The notes beneath the pieces are model-generated. The model worked only from the letters and a program-made list of their open reading frames with translations, ran no database searches and was not told where the DNA came from. The translations under genes and the position numbers were made by a program. Below, piece by piece: positions 1 through 5,133 of a stretch of 5,133 nt of DNA (position 1 is the stretch's first letter; every line of letters starts with the position of its first letter). This DNA comes from a bacterium (GTDB lineage: Bacteria; Patescibacteria; Microgenomatia; Levybacterales; GWA1-39-11): the NCBI GenBank assembly GCA_021825285.1, contig JAKAHW010000078.1:1-5133 (forward strand), read 5' to 3'.

Positions 1-2752
1 TTACTCTCCCATTTAAAGTAGCCTGTGTTGTCCCGATTGCAGTTTCAGGATCTCTGTAAACAGCAGGCTTTGAGATAGTACATGTTGTCAGCTTATATAT
101 TTCAATTTCTGAAGGCGTAAAATTGTAAGCAGAAGGGCTTCCTCCACCCCCATCTAAATATGTAAATGCGCCTTTACTTGAAGGGTTTTCGAAATCCGAA
201 GAAGGATTTGTATAATGGACACCTGCAGCATTCAAAGTTGAATTTGGCATTCCAAGATCGTGCCCCCATCCCCAAGTGGGACCGTAAGTTGAGTTGTTGT
301 ATGTCTGCTGATTGGAATAATTTGCAACGCCCAGCTTATAATTTGATGTCAAATTGAACAAAAACGCCGTCGTGCCTTGAATTGACCCCAAAAGACCCCA
401 ATCATAAGGATTGAAACCTCCAAAAACCTGATTATTTATCTGATTTTTAATTAAGGTAATTGTGCCTCCGGTTACTCCGTTTGCTTTAGTGTGAAAGGCT
501 GAAGCTGTAAAACCGTCGCGACTTCCTTTATAAATAAGGGTCCCTTGGAATTTAGATGTACCCAACCATCCTTTCATAGTTGTCTCATCTGCGGCGGAAG
601 CAATAACAGAACCAGGAAACAAAGTGCAAGATGACCCTGCTAAACTTGGTGTATTAAAATTTTTTATGACTCCGTAGCCCGGTGTTGGATTTGAGTTGGA
701 TGACTGAAAACAATAATAGTACGGAAGTCCAGGGAGAAGAGATGTCATTTTATAAGTAGCAGGATAGTAATTTCCGTCCCAAGAACCCGTTGAAACGGTT
801 GGAGATACATTTGGCATACTTGCACAACTGGCCGGCAGCGTAGCTGTTTGCTGCCAGCGGAAGAACCCGGTAGAAGCAGCGCCGTAAGCATTTACCCCCG
901 CACTGATTACAGCTGAATTGTCATCAATTAATGTGGAATCGTAAGTGTTAACAATAGGAGACGGACGGGCATTTGTTGTCACTGGTGTAGGAATAACTTG
1001 ACCATAAGCCGTAACACCCGTTACCGTGTCATACATATAAGCACAATAGTAATAGCTTGTACTAGGATTTACGCCTGAAACGGTATAATAGTAATTGGTA
1101 AACGTTTGTGATCCCCCAGCACCTACAAGATAACCGGTTTTCGTCCAGGTTTTACAGTCTCCCGTATTGGTCGTTGAATACAGTGCTCCGAAATAGGAGA
1201 AATTAGTTGTGGTTGTGGTAATTCCTACATTGAAAGAATTGTAGCTCCATCCATTGCTTGCAACTGTAGTAACTGCGCTTTTAGGTCTCAATGCGAGAAT
1301 GGCAGCGCCTCCATATGAAGCAGTCGCGTTTGAGGAAAAACTACCTGAAGCACCTGCAGTGGCTTGCGTTTTATAAAAACCTGAACCGGTTGTACAGCCG
1401 CCTTGAATACTATTGGAAATAACAGATGCCCCAGTTGGTGTGGAATATGAAGTGCCGCAACTTACGTAATTACCATAATCCCACACTAACATATCATTTG
1501 CAGCAGTAGTTGTAATACTTGGAGTTGAATAAGTTGATGACCCATTTATTAACTGTGAACCTGAAGTATCTATGGGGTTATTCATGTCCACGCCAATAAA
1601 ACTAGATATCCATCCTCCACCGTACGCACCTCCACTATAATTGGAAAAGGCCCAGGCATACGACGCGGGCTCTGCTCCAGTAACCTTATGATAATAAAGA
1701 GCAGTAACAGGCGGATACGAAGAACTGGTGTTGTTAATTCTTTGAACCTCAGTCCACCCTGTAGGAGGAGTTACACCAAGAACTCCGCTCCAATTTCCGT
1801 TAGCAAAAATTCCTGCGACCAATACATCATTAGTTGTTGTTCCCGTAGGCACATTTATAGTAACGCTTGAACCTCCCGATACAGTTCCTGTCGTTGATCC
1901 CCGCAAGGTAATTGAACCTGCTCCTCCGCCAGATGAAGTAATTATGACTTGCCCATTTCCTGTTTGACCTCCTGCCGTATTTGTCTGGTTTGACCCTCCA
2001 TTATATGATCCGCCGCCTCCGCCGCAATCAGGAGTCTGATTCTGATTACTTCCTCCTCCTCCGGAATAACCTCCGCCGCCTCCGCCTCCTCCGGTATTCC
2101 CGTGGGTGCCCGCTCCGCCGCCAAATCCTCCTACGGCATTAGTAGCACAACTTGCGCCTCCTTGTCCTCCGTTTACAAATGCGGTACCGTGCGTTGACAC
2201 ACAGGCTGAGGCATCCGTACCATTCGTAAGCAAGCCACCTCCACCGCCACCCCAACCACTATTGGTTCCCGTTCCGCCATTTCCGCTTGAACCGCCCGTT
2301 CCCGTTTTATCAAGACTGTATGCTCCTGATGTTGTTATTTGTCCATCTATAACACTACCAGCAGAACAAGGACTGCTGTCATTCAGGTTGCCGCCTCCAC
2401 CACCCGCAATCATTATTGGGTTATTGCTGTTGTCAGTTACAAAAGTTCCTCCGCCTCCCCCGCTTGAGCCAGAGCCATAAACTCCTCCCTGTTGACCTAC
2501 AAGAATCTTTAATACCGTTCCGGCAGTCAAACTAACATCTCCTTTTATCCTGGCGCCCTTGCCTCCATTTGTACCTCCGCCTTGCGCACCATATGCATCA
2601 ATAGTGTAAGTTCCCGTGGTTGGAACTGTATATGACTGAATTGTTCCTGTATTACCTGTGCCATTTGCGGTAAAAGTGTCAGCATAAGCATTTGAAGAAA
2701 CAGTAAACATAACAACTACTACAAGAGCTAATGAATAAAGAATTTTTTTCAT
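1..2752 (-). CDS. Secreted multidomain protein (Gly-rich, FN3-like, TLDc), 3' end outside window
   Basis: I translated this frame by hand from the ATG at 2752 to the left edge. It is open for all 917 codons, so the C-terminus is missing. Residues 1-24 are a Sec signal peptide (MKK, then a Leu/Val core) with a probable signal peptidase I site AYA|D. Then come: an ALK/LTK-type glycine-rich domain (about 30-273); a beta-rich secreted domain (about 281-490) with GAEPASYAWAFS and FIGVDMNNPID and ending ALRP; two fibronectin-III-like repeats (about 491-587 and 598-700), each with YYYC; a TLDc domain (about 720-888); and the start of another repeat-like segment (TTQATLNGRV, to 917). The start lies one base after the previous stop (TAATATG) with no clear Shine-Dalgarno, which suggests translational coupling. 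A surface or exported adhesin-like role is inferred. No enzyme active site or membrane anchor is visible in this part. Confidence 0.93.
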   Translation of the reverse strand, partial: MKKILYSLALVVVVMFTVSSNAYADTFTANGTGNTGTIQSYTVPTTGTYTIDAYGAQGGGTNGGKGARIKGDVSLTAGTVLKILVGQQGGVYGSGSSGGGGGTFVTDNSNNPIMIAGGGGGNLNDSSPCSAGSVIDGQITTSGAYSLDKTGTGGSSGNGGTGTNSGWGGGGGGLLTNGTDASACVSTHGTAFVNGGQGGASCATNAVGGFGGGAGTHGNTGGGGGGGGYSGGGGSNQNQTPDCGGGGGSYNGGSNQTNTAGGQTGNGQVIITSSGGGAGSITLRGSTTGTVSGGSSVTINVPTGTTTNDVLVAGIFANGNWSGVLGVTPPTGWTEVQRINNTSSSYPPVTALYYHKVTGAEPASYAWAFSNYSGGAYGGGWISSFIGVDMNNPIDTSGSQLINGSSTYSTPSITTTAANDMLVWDYGNYVSCGTSYSTPTGASVISNSIQGGCTTGSGFYKTQATAGASGSFSSNATASYGGAAILALRPKSAVTTVASNGWSYNSFNVGITTTTTNFSYFGALYSTTNTGDCKTWTKTGYLVGAGGSQTFTNYYYTVSGVNPSTSYYYCAYMYDTVTGVTAYGQVIPTPVTTNARPSPIVNTYDSTLIDDNSAVISAGVNAYGAASTGFFRWQQTATLPASCASMPNVSPTVSTGSWDGNYYPATYKMTSLLPGLPYYYCFQSSNSNPTPGYGVIKNFNTPSLAGSSCTLFPGSVIASAADETTMKGWLGTSKFQGTLIYKGSRDGFTASAFHTKANGVTGGTITLIKNQINNQVFGGFNPYDWGLLGSIQGTTAFLFNLTSNYKLGVANYSNQQTYNNSTYGPTWGWGHDLGMPNSTLNAAGVHYTNPSSDFENPSSKGAFTYLDGGGGSPSAYNFTPSEIEIYKLTTCTISKPAVYRDPETAIGTTQATLNGRV
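89..595 (-). other. Domain: TLDc domain, apparently complete
   Basis: Residues about 720-888 follow the TLDc pattern (Pfam TLD, PF07534) from end to end. They show MKGWLGTSKFQGTLIYKGSRDGF (split here as MKGWLG and LIYKGSRDGF), ASAFH, TITLIKN, VFGGF with a Trp following (YDW), TAFLFNLT, then YNNSTYGPTWGWGHDL, and finally a FTPSEIEIYKL strand equivalent to the family's 'F.V.EIEVY'. In eukaryotes TLDc proteins (OXR1, NCOA7, TBC1D24, mEAK7) are intracellular, protect against oxidative stress and bind the V-ATPase. TLDc is not an established enzyme fold. Here the domain sits behind a signal peptide, so its setting differs, and a carbohydrate- or protein-binding role outside the cell is only a guess. 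Confidence 0.88.
653..1282 (-). repeat. Two diverged fibronectin-III-like repeats
   Basis: Residues 491-587 and 598-700 look like two copies of one Ig/FN3-type module. Each has a beta strand with aromatic residues (FSYFGALYSTT and TGFFRWQQTA), then a cysteine in a similar place (GDCKTW and PASCASM), and then a strand ending in the identical YYYC (567-570 and 678-681, 111 residues apart) preceded by VNPSTS or LPGLP. This is the usual FN3 'L.P.T.YYY' strand. The paired cysteines suggest one disulfide per repeat. The copies are diverged, so the repeat is at protein level only, not DNA level. Confidence 0.55.
1283..1912 (-). other. Domain: unnamed beta-rich secreted domain
   Basis: Residues about 281-490 form one domain running from ITLRGSTTGTVSGGSSVTI to AAILALRP. 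Landmarks are TTTNDVLVAGIFA, VTPPTGWTEVQR, ALYYHKVTGAEPASYAWAFS, SSFIGVDMNNPID, ANDMLVWDYG and the closing ALRP. I recognise this order (new-strand start, PPxGWT, GEPxxYxW, GVDxxxPID, LALRP) from many secreted or phage-tail-like bacterial proteins, but I cannot give it a firm family name. It is likely a jelly-roll or Ig-like adhesive module. Function is unknown. Confidence 0.55.
1934..2665 (-). other. Domain: ALK/LTK-type glycine-rich domain in the giant secreted protein
   Basis: This segment encodes residues about 30-273. It opens with the hallmark order of the ALK/LTK glycine-rich family (Pfam Gly_rich, PF12810): IQSYTVPTTGTYTIDAYGAQ, then GGKGARIKGDVSLTAGT, VLKILVGQQGG, GGGGGTFV and IMIAGGGGG. 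Long glycine tracts follow, including eight consecutive Gly at 221-228, and it closes with NGQVIITS. In ALK and LTK such glycine runs pack as polyglycine-II helices on a beta scaffold and take part in ligand recognition. In bacteria the family occurs in secreted proteins of mostly unknown function. Four cysteines lie in the glycine-rich part (SPCSAG, SACVS, ASCAT, PDCGG), enough for two disulfides if exported. The match is strong by motif order but no profile search was run. Confidence 0.85.
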
Positions 2753-2753
2753 A

Positions 2754-3113
2754 TTATTGGACAATAATTAATAAAACTTGGTTGTTGGTTTTGTCTACAT
2801 ATTTATACTGTCCTGAATTTGAAAAGGTTAATGGATAACTTTTTCCTGCAGAAATCCTAAAACTGGATTTTTCTGAAGTTATTTCGATGTCGGAGGATGT
2901 TGAATTATTTAATTCTATTTTTGCTCCTTTGGCGACCGTTACTGTTCCTATTGAAAACCCGGCAACAGAAATATTTACAGCTACTGAAGCCTTGTTTCGC
3001 TCCGTCGGGGCAAAATTTTTGTTAGTTACTAGTTTTCCAGACTTCTGAAGCAAAACAAAACCAATTATTATTGCAACCACAACTATAAAAATAGCAATTA
3101 TTATTTTTTTCAT
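2754..3113 (-). CDS. Membrane-anchored cupredoxin-like protein without copper ligands
   Basis: This 119-residue protein has an N-terminal membrane anchor (about residues 3-22, MKKIIIAIFIVV start), a short polar linker to about 44, and a small beta domain (45-119). The domain keeps the cupredoxin outline: VNISVAGFSIGTVTVAKG, then NNSTSSDIEI, a second turn SAGKSY, and GQYKY followed by a terminal IIV strand. It contains no His, no Cys and no Met apart from the start, so a type 1 copper site is impossible. The start overlaps the previous gene's stop by four bases (ATGA), a coupling signal, and GAAGA lies directly before the ATG. It resembles the products at 3110..3520 and 4678..5106 in design and is probably their distant paralog. 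The domain likely faces outward as a binding or structural module; function is unknown. Confidence 0.88.
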   Translation of the reverse strand: MKKIIIAIFIVVVAIIIGFVLLQKSGKLVTNKNFAPTERNKASVAVNISVAGFSIGTVTVAKGAKIELNNSTSSDIEITSEKSSFRISAGKSYPLTFSNSGQYKYVDKTNNQVLLIIVQ

Positions 3114-3520
3114 TCTTCAACAATTATTTTTCCGCTAGCGCTTCCGTCGCTTATTTCATATCTTCCGTTTTGAGTAAAATTGGTAAGATATGAACTTTTC
3201 CCTGCCGGAATATTAATAATCACTCCCCCGAATATGCTTACTTTTAACTTCACGTCTTTTTCTGATGAATTTATGACCCTAACTATATCTCCGGTTTTTA
3301 TTGTTAAAACTTGAGGCGTTATACCAGAAGAGAGGATATTAACATCTTTTACTATTCCTTCCTTTTCGGACTTCAAAAAGCTTTGGGAAGGAGGAGTTTT
3401 TGTTTTTGTGATGACCTTTTTCTCTACTTTTGGACCGGTTTTATATGAAACAGCAATGAAGCCTCCGACAAAAAGGATAATTAATCCTATTAAAACTAAA
3501 TTAAAATGTTTTACTTTCAT
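3110..3520 (-). CDS. Membrane-anchored cupredoxin-like protein without copper ligands
   Basis: This 136-residue protein has an uncleaved anchor (about residues 6-26), a Lys/Pro-rich linker (27-55) and a beta domain (56-136). Landmarks are VNILSSGITPQVLTIKTGD, VRVINSSEKDV, IPAGKSS and NGRYEI..SGKIIV. These match the EfeO-type/Cupredoxin_1 layout (pattern: P..ltv..Gd.V.v.N, then G.Y, then G.I.V). The usual His, Cys, His and Met positions carry none of those residues and the C-terminal ligand loop is shortened, so it should not bind copper. It starts two bases after the pseudopilin stop, with a GGTGA ribosome-binding site seven bases upstream inside that gene. It ends with TGA overlapping the next start. 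This position ties it to the pilin-like protein, perhaps as an anchored partner (inference). Confidence 0.88.
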   Translation of the reverse strand: MKVKHFNLVLIGLIILFVGGFIAVSYKTGPKVEKKVITKTKTPPSQSFLKSEKEGIVKDVNILSSGITPQVLTIKTGDIVRVINSSEKDVKLKVSIFGGVIINIPAGKSSYLTNFTQNGRYEISDGSASGKIIVEE

Positions 3521-3522
3521 GC

Positions 3523-4515
3523 TTATTTCACCGATATTGTTACCAAAGACGAATGTGCCGCATCGTCACTTGCCTCCAACGTAATTTTGTAATTGCTCGC
3601 TATCGTGTCACCGGTTGTAAATGGCGTACCGAGCTTCCAGGTCCCGTTTGTATCGTCTCCTCCGGCTGATGTGTCACGCACCAAAGTGTAAGTTGTGAGC
3701 TTTGTATCCGTTGAAACAGTTGCTTTAACGGTTTGAATATGGCCTAAAACATTTCCGTTTGCATCAAGATCCTGGACTTTCACGCTCAGAGAAACCGGAT
3801 CCGAAGAAGTAGCCGGCGTATAAGGGCTCAAAAGTCCTGATGTAAACTGTGGCACACTATTCATTAAGACATCAAAAGAGCCGGGAATTGACGTAGGAGT
3901 AGGCAATGCGCCTCCAACCGAAGTCGTAGGTGTTGCGTTGGGAACTCCTGTCGGACCCAAGGTTCCGGCAGCAAGAAGCTTACAATTGGTATAACCGACT
4001 GTTGAACAGGCCCAATTTCCCGTAATTGTTCCGCCCGGAAAACACGTAGCTTTATCAAGATTGCATGCCGAAAGCGAAGTATTGTTCAGTTGGGCAAAAA
4101 CAACTGCCCATTGAGGACAAGTCGAAGCAGTATCTGTTATGTAGTAATAAGGAGAGCCATTTGGATCCTTTGGAACCTTCTTCATGTAAACCGTTGCTCC
4201 CGAATTTTGACTCCACTCGCCTCCATTTGTCAAAGCGGTCATAAAATCTGTAGCACCGGTATCACTAACTTTTGGGTAACACGATTTGTCGTGGTAAAAA
4301 ACTTCCAAAGCTTCTTTAATTTGGGCTAAGTCTTTTTGCCTTTTGGCGTCGTTTGCTTTATTGAGTTGCCCTGCTGGATTTACGGCTATTATCGTTCCTC
4401 CTGCCAAAGATGCCAAAACCGCAATAGCTACAAGAAGCTCGACAAGAGTGAAGCCATCTTTAGTGAATAGTGAATAGTTATTAGTAAATAGTTTGGCAAC
4501 TTTTTTAAACGACAT
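3523..4515 (-). CDS. Type IV pilin-like/pseudopilin protein with C-terminal beta-rich domain
   Basis: This 330-residue protein has a class III (prepilin) signal. A basic leader ends at Gly21, then comes FTLVELLVAIAVLASLAGG, so prepilin peptidase should cut G21|F22, with the conserved Glu5 at E26. The N-terminal helix continues through the NKANDAKRQKDLAQIKEALEVFY segment (51-74). This is followed by the short C-terminal pilin sheet with CYP, YMKKVPKDP (110-118), YYYI and WAVVFAQL, as in type II secretion and type IV pilin families. Six cysteines (79, 133, 151, 158, 170, 178) could form three disulfides. A Pro/Thr-rich linker (about 185-212) then leads to an added beta-rich, Ig-like domain (213-330, with YTLVRD..GGDDTNGTWK and NYKITLEASD). 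The leader codons overlap a heptanucleotide repeat. It is probably a surface-displayed minor pilin; no assembly ATPase or peptidase is in the window. Confidence 0.93.
   Translation of the reverse strand: MSFKKVAKLFTNNYSLFTKDGFTLVELLVAIAVLASLAGGTIIAVNPAGQLNKANDAKRQKDLAQIKEALEVFYHDKSCYPKVSDTGATDFMTALTNGGEWSQNSGATVYMKKVPKDPNGSPYYYITDTASTCPQWAVVFAQLNNTSLSACNLDKATCFPGGTITGNWACSTVGYTNCKLLAAGTLGPTGVPNATPTTSVGGALPTPTSIPGSFDVLMNSVPQFTSGLLSPYTPATSSDPVSLSVKVQDLDANGNVLGHIQTVKATVSTDTKLTTYTLVRDTSAGGDDTNGTWKLGTPFTTGDTIASNYKITLEASDDAAHSSLVTISVK
3528..3532 (-). promoter_or_regulatory. Ribosome-binding site GGTGA for the gene at 3520
   Basis: GGTGA lies seven bases before the ATG at 3520, inside the last codons of the pseudopilin (ISVK then stop). 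It is the clearest Shine-Dalgarno in the cluster and supports both the chosen start and co-translation with the upstream gene. Confidence 0.6.
4461..4495. repeat. Heptanucleotide repeat inside the pseudopilin leader codons
   Basis: Five seven-base units on the plus strand: tagtgaa, tagtgaa, tagttat, tagtaaa, tagtttg. All begin TAGT and the first two are identical. On the coding strand they give LFTNNYSLFT (residues 9-18), just before the GlyPhe prepilin cleavage site. The unit differs from the nearby intergenic GATTCAA type but has the same period. Confidence 0.75.
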
Positions 4516-4548
4516 GGCAGCGGGTACTATTCCCCGTATTTTAAGCGT

Positions 4549-4573
4549 AATATAAGAAAGGAGAGAAAGTCAA
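4549..4573 (-). promoter_or_regulatory. Possible promoter for the pseudopilin operon
   Basis: On the minus strand TTGACT (4573-4568) is a near-consensus -35 and TATATT (4554-4549) a good -10, but the spacer is only 13 bases against the usual 17. An offset TATTAC would give 15. The site sits about 33 bases before the ATG at 4515, a sensible distance. The short spacing makes the call tentative. Confidence 0.35.
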
Positions 4574-4587
4574 TAGCAGTTTATTAA

Positions 4588-4622
4588 GATTCAAGAATTA
4601 TGATTTAAGATTCAGGAATAAG
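4588..4622. repeat. Heptanucleotide repeat cluster, arm 1 (five units)
   Basis: Five consecutive seven-base units on the plus strand: gattcaa, gaattat, gatttaa, gattcag, gaataag. They share the consensus GATTNAN and a strict period of seven. The cluster lies between the cupredoxin-like gene at 4678 and the pseudopilin start at 4515. Because seven is not a multiple of three, it is unlikely to be coding. Confidence 0.7.
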
Positions 4623-4656
4623 GTAATCTTTTTCTTGCAAGCTCAGCCCAAATTCA

Positions 4657-4677
4657 TGAATCGTGAATCTTGAGTCG
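4657..4677. repeat. Heptanucleotide repeat cluster, arm 2, inverted (three units)
   Basis: Three seven-base units on the plus strand: tgaatcg, tgaatct, tgagtcg, directly abutting the stop codon of the gene at 4678. They are the reverse-complement type of arm 1. TGAATCTT (4664-4671) pairs perfectly with AAGATTCA at 4607-4614 and again at 4586-4593, so the RNA could fold into alternative stem-loops. No U-run follows on the minus strand, so this is not a classic Rho-independent terminator. Confidence 0.6.
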
Positions 4678-5106
4678 TTATTGAACGATGATTGTTCCTT
4701 TTTGATTGGGGTGAAATTTGTTGTAATAACCATACGATCCTCTCAATAAAGGCTTCTGTTCTGTCGTATCGCCGTTTGCAACCACTCCTATATTCATAAC
4801 AAGTGTTTTATCTCCTTCCGATTCAATATCAACAGGATTTCCTGAAAAATTTGCAAAATTAACCGCAGTCCCGGCGGTAACCGTTATTTTATTTGGAATA
4901 AAACCGGTAGAGCTTACCATTATGGTTTCTGCTTTTTTCGGAACCTGGGTAGGAATAAGGGAAACTTTGGGGATTGGCCCTTGGTTATTTGCTACTTTCT
5001 TCTGAATTTTCTCAACGTTTTTTCCATTTAAAGCAAAAATTAAGAATCCAAGAACAATAATCACTCCTGAAATTAAACCAATTATGATTTTTTGTTCTTT
5101 TGTCAT
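4678..5106 (-). CDS. Membrane-anchored cupredoxin-like protein, copper site mostly lost
   Basis: This 142-residue protein has an N-terminal membrane helix (about residues 7-27), a Lys/Pro-rich stalk (28-60) and a cupredoxin domain (61-142). The domain follows the EfeO/Cupredoxin_1 order: STGFIPNKITVTAGTAVNF (68-71 GFIP), NFSGNPVDIES, then GSYGYYNKFHPNQKGTIIV. Against the usual 'YxYxCxxHPxMxG', His132 is kept, but Asn129 replaces Cys, Gln135 replaces Met, and Val92 stands where the first His normally follows 'P'. Three of four copper ligands are therefore missing. This is the least decayed of the three similar proteins here. It lies upstream of the pseudopilin, separated by a repeat-filled gap, so it may or may not share that transcript. 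The ATG is preceded by only a weak AAGAAA purine tract and probably overlaps the end of an upstream gene. Confidence 0.9.
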   Translation of the reverse strand: MTKEQKIIIGLISGVIIVLGFLIFALNGKNVEKIQKKVANNQGPIPKVSLIPTQVPKKAETIMVSSTGFIPNKITVTAGTAVNFANFSGNPVDIESEGDKTLVMNIGVVANGDTTEQKPLLRGSYGYYNKFHPNQKGTIIVQ

Positions 5107-5133
5107 AGGTTTCTTAGGGCTTCTTTTTGAAGC
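5103..5133 (-). CDS. Possible 3' end of an upstream gene (partial)
   Basis: One minus-strand frame at the right edge reads LQKEALRNL and stops at a TGA that overlaps the next start as ATGA, the same junction type as at 3110-3113. That makes it the likeliest end of an upstream coding sequence in the same operon. A competing frame ends FKKKP at a TAA (5118-5116), so the choice is uncertain. Too little is present to say anything about product. Confidence 0.35.
   Translation of the reverse strand, partial: LQKEALRNL

Larger units (their letters stand above)
4516..4677. other. Intergenic region, 162 bases
   Basis: This is the only sizeable gap between genes in the window. It holds the two heptad clusters, the tentative promoter and, just before the pseudopilin start, a small GC stem (minus strand CGGG at 4536-4533 pairing with CCCG at 4524-4521 around an eight-base loop). 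No good Shine-Dalgarno is seen before the ATG at 4515; the GGGGA at 4535-4531 is about 15 bases away. No small gene was found in the gap. Confidence 0.6.

Noticed and set aside
166..357. Plus-strand open frame of 63 codons
   Set aside because: It lies opposite the TLDc coding sequence and shows no domain-like pattern.
1688..1870. Plus-strand open frame of 60 codons
   Set aside because: It lies opposite the unnamed beta-rich domain of the large protein, is rich in Ser, Arg and Cys, and shows no domain or start signal.
1942..2124. Minus-strand open frame, Glu/Ala-rich, 60 codons
   Set aside because: It is an out-of-frame reading of the same GGA/GGC-rich tract inside the large secreted protein, which has a far better-supported frame.
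2106..2480. Proline-rich plus-strand open frame of 124 codons
   Set aside because: It is the antisense shadow of glycine codons (GGN read backwards gives NCC) in the glycine-rich domain. It has no independent start context or recognisable protein character.
1..2752. Alternative genetic code (TGA read as glycine)
   Set aside because: The glycine-rich protein has no in-frame TGA, and the gene at 3110..3520 uses TGA as its stop, overlapping the next ATG.
3864..4329. Open frames at 3864..4058 (minus) and 4090..4329 (plus)
   Set aside because: Both overlap the clearly coding pseudopilin in other frames and have no recognisable features.
4588..4677. CRISPR array or Rho-independent terminator
   Set aside because: The repeat units are only seven bases, contiguous and degenerate with no spacers. 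The stem-loop is AT-rich with a long loop and lacks a following U-run.
4678..5106. Functional blue-copper protein
   Set aside because: The fold pattern fits, but Cys, Met and the first His of the copper site are replaced, leaving only His132.
5119..5133. Hairpin GCTTC-AAAAA-GAAGC at the right edge
   Set aside because: It is a five-base stem that can be explained as coding sequence of the upstream gene. No U-run follows, and the window edge prevents judging its context.

Overview
The window reads as a surface or secretion gene cluster from a bacterium. Every real gene lies on the minus strand, so transcription runs from high to low coordinates. The type IV pilin-like signal, the row of small single-pass membrane proteins, the tight gene packing and the secreted multidomain giant resemble gene content seen in Patescibacteria/CPR (Microgenomates-like) genomes. 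That assignment is an inference from style, because no marker gene is present. TGA serves as a stop codon (end of the gene at 3110..3520), so the Gracilibacteria-type code with TGA = Gly is not in use.

Layout in transcription order: (1) the probable last codons of an upstream gene at the right edge, overlapping the next start by ATGA; (2) 5106..4678, a membrane-anchored cupredoxin-like protein with most copper ligands replaced; (3) a 162-base intergenic region filled with two oppositely oriented clusters of degenerate heptanucleotide repeats, plus a possible promoter; (4) 4515..3523, a type IV pilin-like protein with a class III signal peptide, a Pro/Thr-rich linker and an extra C-terminal beta-rich domain; (5) 3520..3110 and (6) 3113..2754, two more anchored cupredoxin-like proteins without copper ligands; (7) 2752..1 and beyond, a secreted protein of more than 917 residues whose end lies outside the window.

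Item 7 is the most interesting gene. It is an uninterrupted open frame reaching the left edge. In order it carries a Sec signal peptide, a glycine-rich domain like that of the ALK/LTK receptors, an unnamed beta-rich secreted domain, two fibronectin-III-like repeats, an apparently complete TLDc domain (GSRDGF, YGPTWGWGHDL, SEIEIY motifs) and the start of another repeat-like segment. TLDc is best known from intracellular eukaryotic proteins, so an exported bacterial version is unusual.

Genes 4 to 7 are separated by 2, -4 and 1 bases and almost certainly form one translationally coupled operon. A reasonable model, inferred only, is a cell-surface structure: a pilin-like subunit, two or three anchored accessory domains, and a large exported adhesin-like protein.
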